NCBI RefSeq assembly: GCF_023205095.1
Contig: NZ_CP046242.1
Coordinates: 1,415,001 to 1,479,000, forward strand
Length of the DNA stretch: 64,000 bases
From: Bizionia sp. M204
GTDB lineage: Bacteria; Bacteroidota; Bacteroidia; Flavobacteriales; Flavobacteriaceae
Direction of reading: 5' to 3'
A program made the translations under genes and the position numbers. Below are positions 16,844 through 25,338 of the stretch, piece by piece (position 1 is the first letter of the stretch; every line of letters begins with the position of its first letter). The notes beneath the pieces are model-generated. The model ran no database searches, was not told where the DNA came from, and saw nothing but the letters and a program-made list of their open reading frames with translations.

Positions 16844-17918
16844 TTTTAAATATATTATTAAATTTTATATAAGATTTATTATAAACATTTCTTCCTCTAT
16901 GGTTTTGATATGCTATACCATTAATAGCCATTGAAAGTAATATTTCGTTTAATTCATTTTTTACTGCTTTATCCAATTCAAACTTATTAATTAGAAGATT
17001 AATAGATTTAAATCTATTCTGTTCAATATACATATATGTCCAAATATCATTCTTTAGATTAAGATGTTTCTGTAGAAAATTTCTAGCTATTCTCGAAGCG
17101 TTATACATTGTAATTTTCTCCATATCTTCAGTTGAAGAGTTGTCTTTATACTCATGTATTTGTTCTACGGCAACTTTATTCCCAATAACAGGAAACCAAT
17201 CATCATTTAAAATTTCATTTTCATTCACAGTTATATTATCGTTAACAGGATGCCAACTCGCATGTTTAGGTGCGTACCTAGAATTTGATGGTATCCATAA
17301 TGAAATGTAGGCATTTCTTTCTCTGACCGAAATATTTTCTGACGTCCTATGCCAAGTAAGAGCATCTAGAACAACAAGGTCTCCCTTGTTCACAGTAAGG
17401 AATTTTACATCGCTAGATGAAAAGAGTTTATTATCATTTATAAAGTCCATAGGTTTCTCTTCTCCCAAAATATGAGACTTGGGAATAATTTCTAAAACGC
17501 CTGCTTTTTCATCTAAATCACTAAAAGACAACCATAGCGATAAACCATTTGGATTGTCTGTTGGCCAATATGTATAATCTTGATGCCAAGGAACTAAACC
17601 ATTGTTTTTAAGTGGTTTATTAATAATATGGTCGTGAAGCAACCTACAACTTTTATTTTTAAAAAAAACTGGTGCTACTTTAGCTATTTCATCTCGTAAT
17701 ATTAAATTTTTGAATTCATCATTATACTTCCAGACATCCCGTATTTGGGAGATTTCTTTTTGATAATCAGAATAATTAATTAAAGATTGTTTAGCTAATT
17801 TTTTCCTTAGCTTATTGTAATTCAAGCTTAATTTATCAACTTTCTGTGTTGGCAGAAAATCACGAATAATTAAATATCCGTTCTCTTCGTAAAATTTAAT
17901 ATCACTAGTAGCTATCAT
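16833..17918 (-). CDS. Phytanoyl-CoA dioxygenase (PhyH) family Fe(II)/2-oxoglutarate oxygenase
   Basis: 361 aa. A non-haem iron enzyme likely to hydroxylate a small molecule. The PhyH fold is shown by FYEENGYLIIRDFL at the N-terminus, the iron ligands His112 and Asp114 in PWHQDYTYWPTDNPNGLSLW, IPKSHILGEE, and the distal ligand His190 in DALTWHRTSEN, followed by the 2-oxoglutarate-binding Arg region RERNAYISLW. About 110 residues after the core have no known domain. It shares ATGA with the preceding deacetylase-acetyltransferase gene (4-bp overlap) and overlaps the peptidase gene by 11 bp, so all are translated together. Substrate unknown; natural-product tailoring or modified-nucleotide chemistry are possible. 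Confidence 0.85.
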   Translation of the reverse strand: MIATSDIKFYEENGYLIIRDFLPTQKVDKLSLNYNKLRKKLAKQSLINYSDYQKEISQIRDVWKYNDEFKNLILRDEIAKVAPVFFKNKSCRLLHDHIINKPLKNNGLVPWHQDYTYWPTDNPNGLSLWLSFSDLDEKAGVLEIIPKSHILGEEKPMDFINDNKLFSSSDVKFLTVNKGDLVVLDALTWHRTSENISVRERNAYISLWIPSNSRYAPKHASWHPVNDNITVNENEILNDDWFPVIGNKVAVEQIHEYKDNSSTEDMEKITMYNASRIARNFLQKHLNLKNDIWTYMYIEQNRFKSINLLINKFELDKAVKNELNEILLSMAINGIAYQNHRGRNVYNKSYIKFNNIFKNEI

Positions 17919-19510
17919 AACAATTCTTGTTTAGTAAAACATTGAACGATACTCTCTTTAAATTCTGGTAAATATTGATTAACAAGTTCTTTTAAATGTG
18001 CCTTGTCTTTCATTTCAATTTTTTCAATCAAGTCGTTTTTTTGTAAAATGAAAGTCTTATTTCTTATGCCAATTATTTTTTTGTTGGGATAAATAGCAAA
18101 TCTTACACCCTTCCAAAATGGGCCAAATTCTTTTAGTGTGTAATGTTGTTCTAATGTTTTATATACCTGATTATAGGTTTTAGGAATCAAGGAAAAAGTA
18201 ACATCTGTTAACCATTTACCCTTAATTAAAAAATCTATTCTAAGTTCTTTGGTTTTGTTTATGGTTCTGTATGTGCGAAAAGGGTGTTTTCTTAAAATAT
18301 TTTCAGTAGTAAGTATTGGTTCAAAATAAGGCTGTCCATCTCCTAGATCAATAATATAAAATCCATCCTCAAAATTTAAAAGAATTGCTATATGATCATT
18401 TTCATTCATCATTGTTCCATGTATTAACGAAACATTAAACCCTATTTTATAAAGTACTGCACCTACAAAAATGTTCATAGTAGCACAAGTGCCTCCATTC
18501 AACGAAAGCATATCTTCTTTAATGTTTTTTCCTGTAGGAATGTGACCAAAACCTCTTTCTACCATTTTATAGTTTTGAAATGGAATATTACTCAAAACCT
18601 TAAGAATGAAATCATTTAGAAAACTTAAACTCAATTCTTTTTTTAAAACATCTATTTTTTCTAAAAAAATATTCAATTCTAATACTGATAGGCTTATTCC
18701 AAAAAGTTCCTTTATGTTAAACTCATTTTCCGTTATAAATTTACGCTCTAACTCCAGGTTTTCATTATCAGAAATTCTTTTAGATTTTATAGCGCAGCTA
18801 AATCTAATTTTAACATCCTCTAAAGCTTGTACTACCTCCAAGTTATACTGTCCATCTGTATAAGCATATGATTTTATATCTATCCCTATTTGAAGTAAAG
18901 CTTTTTTAGTTCTTTGAATGTCTTCTATTATTTTATTTTTAGTTAATCTAGTATAGATATCGTGATAATATGAGTGACCTCCTATTTCATGACCTAAAAC
19001 TTGAAGTTCTTGTAATTGGTTTGTAGTCATATAGGAAACCTTTGTTTTGGGTTCCCTATAAAAAAGGGTTTTGACAAATGCTCTTTGCTTATTCATTGGA
19101 AGGTTTAAAAACTCTTTTTTATGTTTCCCAACAATCCATTCCTCTTTACTTTCACTGCTTATATTTTCATTAACATATTGATAGTAAAAATCTAAAGGTG
19201 CAATGGTTTGCTCTAAACAATAGCCGATAACAGGATAAAATGTAGCTTTAACATCATATTTTTCTAAAATAGGTTTTGCATATAAGTAATTGTCAACATA
19301 TCCATCGTCAAAAGTTAATGCAACTTGTTTTAAATCAGTTTTTTTTTCAAGATTACAAATAGTTTTAAATACATAATCTTCTTTCAAATACTTAACTATT
19401 ATATTTTCTAATCGTTCTTGAGAAATAAGAGTTCCCCTTAAAAAATAAGCATCATTATCAATAATTTCAGCCTTTGGTAATACTCTATGAAACATCAGGA
19501 TTTTAGTCAT
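17915..19510 (-). CDS. Fusion: polysaccharide deacetylase (NodB) + arylamine N-acetyltransferase-like domain
   Basis: 531 aa from the ATG at 19510 (an ATG at 19534 adds eight residues; the later one starts the conserved MTKILMFHRVLP). Domain 1, about 1-240, is a NodB/CE4 deacetylase: ALTFDDGY at 65-71 with the catalytic Asp pair, the metal HSYYH motif at 179-183, and KSYAYTDGQYN. Domain 2, about 310-531, resembles arylamine N-acetyltransferase: VERGFGHIPTG, NGGTCATMN with Cys342, NDHIAILL with His373 and YIIDLGDG with Asp388, a full Cys-His-Asp triad in the right order. So one protein could remove an acyl group and add another. I recall no named family with this fusion. It overlaps the LOG gene by 8 bp and PhyH by 4 bp. 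Confidence 0.82.
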   Translation of the reverse strand: MTKILMFHRVLPKAEIIDNDAYFLRGTLISQERLENIIVKYLKEDYVFKTICNLEKKTDLKQVALTFDDGYVDNYLYAKPILEKYDVKATFYPVIGYCLEQTIAPLDFYYQYVNENISSESKEEWIVGKHKKEFLNLPMNKQRAFVKTLFYREPKTKVSYMTTNQLQELQVLGHEIGGHSYYHDIYTRLTKNKIIEDIQRTKKALLQIGIDIKSYAYTDGQYNLEVVQALEDVKIRFSCAIKSKRISDNENLELERKFITENEFNIKELFGISLSVLELNIFLEKIDVLKKELSLSFLNDFILKVLSNIPFQNYKMVERGFGHIPTGKNIKEDMLSLNGGTCATMNIFVGAVLYKIGFNVSLIHGTMMNENDHIAILLNFEDGFYIIDLGDGQPYFEPILTTENILRKHPFRTYRTINKTKELRIDFLIKGKWLTDVTFSLIPKTYNQVYKTLEQHYTLKEFGPFWKGVRFAIYPNKKIIGIRNKTFILQKNDLIEKIEMKDKAHLKELVNQYLPEFKESIVQCFTKQELL

Positions 19511-20000
19511 CAAATAATAATTTACAAAGTTCATCCAATGAATTAAATCCTATAAGTAAATTTTCTTTCCGATTGTCTAAATTTTGATTAGCGAGCTTCT
19601 TACTCCATCCTTCTGCTCCAGTATAACAAAATACTTTTTTACCAAATTGCCAGGCATAACTAATCTCATTTAAAGTTCCTGCTCCACCTCCTAAAGCAAT
19701 TAAAACATTTGAAGACAAAACCAGAACAGAATTACGAGCGAACCCAATTCCTGTTGGTATAGTTATATCTAAATATTTATTTGCTTTTTGACCGTCTTCA
19801 AATGGCAAAATACCGACAACTTTACACTTTGTATCCTTAACAGACTTTACGCCTTTTGAAACCGCTTCCATTGTACCCTGCATTCCTCCGTTTATAACGG
19901 TGAATTCCTTTTGCCCTAAATAAACCCCTAAGGCATAAGCAAATTCATATAACTCTTTAGAGCACTGGCTTTCGTTTGAACCTATGATGCCAATTTGCAT
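19503..20000 (-). CDS. LOG/TIGR00725-family nucleotide-binding protein
   Basis: 165 aa. Rossmann-like fold of the lysine-decarboxylase-like (LOG) superfamily. Seen: the N-terminal IGIIGSNESQCSKELYEFA, VINGGMQGTMEAVSKG, GIGFARNSVLV, and the signature IALGGGAGTLNEIS at 101-114 with Glu112. LOG relatives bind nucleoside monophosphates and some cleave the base from ribose phosphate; relatives act in nucleoside antibiotic and cytokinin pathways. TIGR00725 members are mostly uncharacterised, so the reaction is open. Its start lies within the 3' end of the glycosyltransferase-like gene (19-bp overlap). Confidence 0.85.
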   Translation of the reverse strand: MQIGIIGSNESQCSKELYEFAYALGVYLGQKEFTVINGGMQGTMEAVSKGVKSVKDTKCKVVGILPFEDGQKANKYLDITIPTGIGFARNSVLVLSSNVLIALGGGAGTLNEISYAWQFGKKVFCYTGAEGWSKKLANQNLDNRKENLLIGFNSLDELCKLLFDD

Positions 20001-21247
20001 AATTTTAATATTAATTGGTTTTTATTTAATCTAAAATCTTCAAATGCATTTATAAAATGTTCTTTATCAAAAGAATTAATTTGAATATCCAACTCTTTCA
20101 GTCTATCAATCTCATTTCTAAATATGCTTTCATCTACATTATCACATAGAAGTTTTACGATTTTTTTTATATGGTTTTGATGAAATTTTAATCGATTATT
20201 AAATTCATTCTCCCCTTTATATAAATACTGAATAAGTAAAGCGCCAATCATATCCGAAAAGTATTTTTTAGCAGAAATTTCAATAGTGGTGTTTGTAAAC
20301 CTCCTATTATGAACAAGACTAAAATAATTTACATCTACAATATTAAATCCTAATTCTATGAGCAATTGAGAATGTATCATATCACTTCTTCTGGCAGGAA
20401 TACTATCACTTTCACAAAAACCTAAATGAGGTATTTTAAAAATATCTATATTAAAAACAATAAAGTTTCCTCCTCTCAATAATTTTGATCTTTGAGCTTT
20501 AGGTTCATTGATACCCTCCTCACTACATGTAACTTTGGTGATTGGTTTACCCATTAGAATGCTCCTTATTATTTCAATTTTATCTTTTGTTTCTGAAAGA
20601 AATAGTGAATAAGATTTTTCATCATTAGGTTGATTATAATAATCATGATATTCCAAAGAATCAACTGGTTCTTTTCTTATATATTCTCGATTTAGATAAT
20701 CTTCTAATTGCGTTTTACTGTAAAGTAAAGAAGGTATGGGAGGCACATAAGATGTCGGTGCTATGATAGCATCAATGCTCCTGTTATTATCATAAAACTG
20801 AACGATTTCGGAAAAATAATTTAATAAATAGCTCACTATATGTTTACTGTTAATATAATTACTTCTTCCAAAAAGTATGTCATCATCTACTTGCCAAATG
20901 ATAGAGTTTTTTAAAACCTTATAATTATCAATAATAAACACCTGCTGTTGTATGCGTGCTCTTTGAATACTATCTACTTTTAAACTGCAATTTGCCGTAT
21001 AAAAAAAATCAGCATATTTATTTTCTAATTCTGAAATACTAGATGCGTTAACAACCGAAATATTTAAATTATATCTTTTTGCATGATTTAATATATTTTG
21101 TTCATGTGTTTTGTCAAAAACAGTAATAGCTAAAGAAAAATCTTTATCCTTTTTTAAAGTTTTTATTTTCTGAATACTGCATAAAATATTCAGCGTGTTT
21201 TCAAGATTACTTGTTGAAAACATTATATTTATTTCTGTTTTATTCAT
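19982..21247 (-). CDS. Putative GT-A glycosyltransferase-like protein with DDD motif
   Basis: 421 aa. The N-terminal half reads as a GT-A nucleotide-sugar domain: EINIMFSTSNLENTLNILCSI, a central strand-helix pattern, then IIWQVDDDILFG with Asp121-123 where GT-A enzymes bind metal and UDP-sugar. Later come LRGGNFIVFNIDIFKIPHLGFCESDSIPARRSDMIH, similar in placement to the acceptor loop that places an acidic residue near the donor, and a C-terminal helical part. Members with this arrangement are not known to me; a nucleotidyltransferase-like role is not excluded. No membrane segment. The ATG overlaps the end of the helicase gene by 8 bp (ATGAATAA), so translation is coupled to it. Confidence 0.65.
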   Translation of the reverse strand: MNKTEINIMFSTSNLENTLNILCSIQKIKTLKKDKDFSLAITVFDKTHEQNILNHAKRYNLNISVVNASSISELENKYADFFYTANCSLKVDSIQRARIQQQVFIIDNYKVLKNSIIWQVDDDILFGRSNYINSKHIVSYLLNYFSEIVQFYDNNRSIDAIIAPTSYVPPIPSLLYSKTQLEDYLNREYIRKEPVDSLEYHDYYNQPNDEKSYSLFLSETKDKIEIIRSILMGKPITKVTCSEEGINEPKAQRSKLLRGGNFIVFNIDIFKIPHLGFCESDSIPARRSDMIHSQLLIELGFNIVDVNYFSLVHNRRFTNTTIEISAKKYFSDMIGALLIQYLYKGENEFNNRLKFHQNHIKKIVKLLCDNVDESIFRNEIDRLKELDIQINSFDKEHFINAFEDFRLNKNQLILKLCKLAS

Positions 21248-24200
21248 TAATTTCTATCGCTAAAACCTCAACATAATTCTCCAAATTACCAACTTGAACA
21301 GCATCTCCAACACATTTACCTAATAAGGAATTTCCTAATGGTGATTTATAATCAATTTTTTGAAAATCATTATTTATATTAAACTGTTTAATGCGTTCGT
21401 CAACTAACTGAACTTTAAAATTTTTCCCAATATTTATATATTTAATTTCAACAATACTTTTAAGAACAACGCTATCTTGAAATAATTCCTGTTGCATAGG
21501 AGGAATAATCTTTTCTTTAATTTCCTCTTCAAGAGGTAATTCGTCAAGTGCAACAAATTCTTTTATGTCTGCTTGATATTCTTCCTTTAATTCAACTAAG
21601 GACGCTTCCTTTGTAACTATAATATCAGTAAAGGCTTCTTTTAAGGAATTCTTTTCAGAAGCACTTGCACTTACTATAGACTTACAAGTTTCTTCAATAA
21701 AATCAGTTAATCTTTTAGCTTCTTTTTGTGGACTTCGCCACCAATTAGTACTCCATATTCTATGGAACACAAAACCATTACTTTCTAATATTTTCTGTCT
21801 ATAGACATCATTTAAATAAGCTTCTGTAGAACCATGATAAGCCGCGCCATCACATTCAATGGCTATTTTTGGTATTCGTTTAACTTCTGCATCAAATACC
21901 ATGTCAATTCTAAAGCCTGCGTATTTTACCTGTGGCTTTATTTTTTTTTGTCCAAAATGCTTAACTAAAACTTGATATACTTCTTCCTCAAAAGGGGATT
22001 CTAATTCTCCCAGGGCATCTCCAAGTTTTAAATCTTCTTTAACATTGGAAGACAAGTCGTCAAGAATAGCATTTCGTAACCTATCATTCCCATCACTAAC
22101 GGCTTTTGCATAGGCTAGATAGGCAAAAAATACGCCTCTTCTATTGTTGGTTCCTTCTGTAACCAAATACTGGTTATAATCCAAAAACACCTCTTGAGGT
22201 ATGGATGAGCATACATAAACCTTATATTTAGCTCTGGTAATTATAACGTTTAATAATTTATAGCCTTTTACATGATTTAATGGGCCAAAACGTTGTGCAA
22301 ATTTCCCATCTTTATTGACCCCATATGTCGTAGATAAGATAATAACATCTCTCTCATCTCCTTGAATATTCTCTAAGTTTTTAACGAAAAACCCTTTTTC
22401 GTGAAGATGAATCATTTTATCATTAAAATCCTGATACTTTGCAAATTTATTACGCTCATAAATCTTACTTAAAATCAAGTTTCGTTGCGCTATATTAAAA
22501 GTGGCAATTCCTACGGAAGGATACTCACCATTAGGATACGGATTTATATTATTCTCAATAATGGACAACACCATTTCAGCTTCTAATTCATTTGTGTGGT
22601 CTGAAAACGTGCCATTAACCTGAATATAATTTATCGGATTATATTCAAACTGATTTGGCAGGGGTTTTAAGCGTCTATTATAAAAGGCATGATTTGAAAA
22701 GTCTATTAAATAGGGATGTCTTGAACGATAATGAAAATCTAAAAAGCTTTTTTGAAAATCCAGTTCTGTACCAAATTCTAGTAAGGATTCACAACCCAGT
22801 AAAAAGTTATCTCGTTCTCTTACTGCCTCAACTTCTTCCTCTAGATCGTCTTCATCCTCAATACTACCCTCAAATATTTTACTAAAGTAATTGGAAGGTG
22901 GCATCTGATGCTCATCACCAGCTATTACCACTTGCTTTCCTTTCAATAAAGCAGGCAAATTATCTTCTAATCGCAATTGACTTGCTTCATCAAACAAAAC
23001 AATATCAAAAAATTTTCTACGATTATTAAATAAGGTAGAACAAGCATCAGGTGTTGTTAATATAATAGGAAAACAGGATGTAAATAAATTAATATCATAA
23101 TTCACAATTTGCCTTAAAGAATGGCGCTTATATTTAGTACTACTGCGCTTGTTATACAAGTTGCGAACTTTAATAAGAAAACTTTTATTAAATCTAGTAG
23201 CATCTTTTAAAAACCTATCTTTCCAATACGTTTTTATAAATTTTATTTGTTCTCGCTTTAAGCCTTGTACAGCCTTTGTGTATTCTATATGCTCATTATC
23301 ATTTGTAGGCAAATCATTGGAGGAATATTTATAAAGTAATTTATTTAAATAAACCTGTAAAAATGTTTTCTCCCAATTCTCTTTCCCTTTCAAACGCTCT
23401 ATAATTTTCAGATTCATAGCATCTAATGTGCTTAAAAAATAGAACCAGTGGTATTCATTGGAAAATAATTCATTTTCATTTGTTATAAACGCATCAAAGC
23501 TTTCAATTGATTTTTCTAAAGTTTCAATATCTTCAATTACCGATGTATTGAGCTCTATGTTATCTATCCATTGATCTGTAATAATTCTATCAACAAGTTT
23601 ATTGAGATTTTTTTGAATGATAACTTGATCTTTAATTAAACTGCTTTTTTTCTTATCAAAAATGGCGACTATTTTAAACCAAACTTTGCTTGTTTTATCA
23701 AAATCTAGAATATCAATGTTTTTATCATATTTAGATTGAAATTCTTCAATTGTATGTTTCAGTTCTGTTAACTGCTTTTTATAGGATTTAAAGTCGTTAG
23801 CGACATTATTCTCAATTTCATACGGATTATCACTTTTGTACTTCTCAGGGTTTAGAAAGGACTTCTCTGAAAATTTCGAATAGATGTTATAAAATACTTC
23901 CGCCTTTTTTATAGTTTCAATATACAGGTATAACTCTTCATAATTAAATTGAAACGAAATAGCATCTAGATCTAAATCTACAACCTCTGCTCCTGGTTCA
24001 TTATTTTTTAAAAATTTACCTACTACTTGAGTCCAAACATCATTACCAATAATCTTTTCGTTTATTTTTTTATGTTTAGCATTAATGGAATCTATTAATC
24101 CTTGAGCTTTTGTGATAATAGAATCTAATGTTAACCTATCATTGGTGCCAGAATAAACTTTAGAATCTTCTAGTTTTTGTCTAGCCAAATTAACCGCTTT

Positions 24201-25334
24201 ACGCCTGTCTTTAACAGCATCGTTAATCATTACAACCATATCTTGCAAACCAAGCTCTACCAATGCATTTTCCAAAACCTCGAGAGCTGTGATTTTTTCA
24301 CATACCACAATAACCTTCTTTTTGTTTTCAAGTGCATTAACAAGTATAGCAGTCAAAGACTGACTTTTACCTGTTCCTGGCGGACCTTGTATCAATAAAT
24401 TTCGTTTAGTTGCTAAGGCATTTAATATGCCTTGTTGAGAAGGGTCTGTTTCTACAGAAGAAATAGATTGAAATGCATGATTTTTTAAATCATCTAAATC
24501 AAGAAATTCTTCATCTTCCTGCAATAATTGATCATAATCATTAATGATACTCTGTTTTTGAACTTCAAAAATGGAGAAAATACCGCCATATTCAATCTTT
24601 GCATTATTAACGGTTAAAGGCAAACTCTCATAGTGAGCTTTGTCTTTAATGCGCTTTATCTTGGTGAGATTAGCTTTTAAACTCATCTTTAAATTAGAGT
24701 CTGGACTGGTATTTGTTTTTTCAATAACGTCTTGGCAAATGCCTACCAATTCATCCAAATCAATTAAGCCATCATCCATCATTTCAGACGAAATCTGATT
24801 TAACTTTACATCTGCATCACTTTGTAAATGGTTTATTAGTATTTCATTAAAGTAAATTGGATCATCATCATTACGCTGAATAACCCAAGTATTAAAATCA
24901 CCTGTTCGTTTAATTCGTAAAGACCAAATGAGCAATGGAGCCACGGTAAGTTTATTATCTGAAACATCACGACGCACTAATAGTGGATAACCAAAACCAA
25001 AGGTGTTGATGCCCTTTTCAGATTCTACGGCATCTGTTTGGTTGATTAAGTTTTCGAAAGATTTTTTAATCCGAACCAAGTTGATTTGGTCTTCTTCAAA
25101 CAAACCGTTGAAATCCGACACATTGTTTTTCCAAGAGACTTTAAACTTCAAAGGGTTCTCACTTAATAAAGCTGAAATAAATTCGTTAGGCAGGTTTTTA
25201 TTAATATAACTTAATCTGCTAACATCAAATTTATAGCGAGACCGACCAGGTAAGGCATTTAAATGCACACCTCTCCTATTACCTACTTTTAGACGGTTTT
25301 GTAATTCTGATAAAAGGTTGTCGGTTAGTTTCAT
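21240..25334 (-). CDS. SF1 helicase - Vsr/MTES_1575-like endonuclease - GreA C-domain fusion
   Basis: 1364 aa from the ATG at 25334, four bases after the upstream stop; an ATG at 25394 would overlap the upstream gene by 56 bp. About 317-324 is Walker A (QGPPGTGKSQS); then come Walker B/motif II (VLFDEASQL), HYRSRHPYL, ENIQGDERDVIILSTTYG and VIITRAKYKVYV, all of the UPF1/AAA_12-like SF1 helicases. About 1130-1200 is a Vsr-like nuclease: FRIDMVF, AIECDGAAYHGS, ESNGFVFHRIWSTNWW. About 1285-1364 is a GreA/GreB C-terminal FKBP-like domain with the hallmark SPLGNSLLGKCVGD. Helicase-Vsr fusions are known anti-phage proteins (Hhe type, with DUF4011); I cannot find DUF4011 here. The GreA part may touch RNA polymerase. 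Confidence 0.88.
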   Translation of the reverse strand: MKLTDNLLSELQNRLKVGNRRGVHLNALPGRSRYKFDVSRLSYINKNLPNEFISALLSENPLKFKVSWKNNVSDFNGLFEEDQINLVRIKKSFENLINQTDAVESEKGINTFGFGYPLLVRRDVSDNKLTVAPLLIWSLRIKRTGDFNTWVIQRNDDDPIYFNEILINHLQSDADVKLNQISSEMMDDGLIDLDELVGICQDVIEKTNTSPDSNLKMSLKANLTKIKRIKDKAHYESLPLTVNNAKIEYGGIFSIFEVQKQSIINDYDQLLQEDEEFLDLDDLKNHAFQSISSVETDPSQQGILNALATKRNLLIQGPPGTGKSQSLTAILVNALENKKKVIVVCEKITALEVLENALVELGLQDMVVMINDAVKDRRKAVNLARQKLEDSKVYSGTNDRLTLDSIITKAQGLIDSINAKHKKINEKIIGNDVWTQVVGKFLKNNEPGAEVVDLDLDAISFQFNYEELYLYIETIKKAEVFYNIYSKFSEKSFLNPEKYKSDNPYEIENNVANDFKSYKKQLTELKHTIEEFQSKYDKNIDILDFDKTSKVWFKIVAIFDKKKSSLIKDQVIIQKNLNKLVDRIITDQWIDNIELNTSVIEDIETLEKSIESFDAFITNENELFSNEYHWFYFLSTLDAMNLKIIERLKGKENWEKTFLQVYLNKLLYKYSSNDLPTNDNEHIEYTKAVQGLKREQIKFIKTYWKDRFLKDATRFNKSFLIKVRNLYNKRSSTKYKRHSLRQIVNYDINLFTSCFPIILTTPDACSTLFNNRRKFFDIVLFDEASQLRLEDNLPALLKGKQVVIAGDEHQMPPSNYFSKIFEGSIEDEDDLEEEVEAVRERDNFLLGCESLLEFGTELDFQKSFLDFHYRSRHPYLIDFSNHAFYNRRLKPLPNQFEYNPINYIQVNGTFSDHTNELEAEMVLSIIENNINPYPNGEYPSVGIATFNIAQRNLILSKIYERNKFAKYQDFNDKMIHLHEKGFFVKNLENIQGDERDVIILSTTYGVNKDGKFAQRFGPLNHVKGYKLLNVIITRAKYKVYVCSSIPQEVFLDYNQYLVTEGTNNRRGVFFAYLAYAKAVSDGNDRLRNAILDDLSSNVKEDLKLGDALGELESPFEEEVYQVLVKHFGQKKIKPQVKYAGFRIDMVFDAEVKRIPKIAIECDGAAYHGSTEAYLNDVYRQKILESNGFVFHRIWSTNWWRSPQKEAKRLTDFIEETCKSIVSASASEKNSLKEAFTDIIVTKEASLVELKEEYQADIKEFVALDELPLEEEIKEKIIPPMQQELFQDSVVLKSIVEIKYINIGKNFKVQLVDERIKQFNINNDFQKIDYKSPLGNSLLGKCVGDAVQVGNLENYVEVLAIEINE

Positions 25335-25338
25335 ATTT

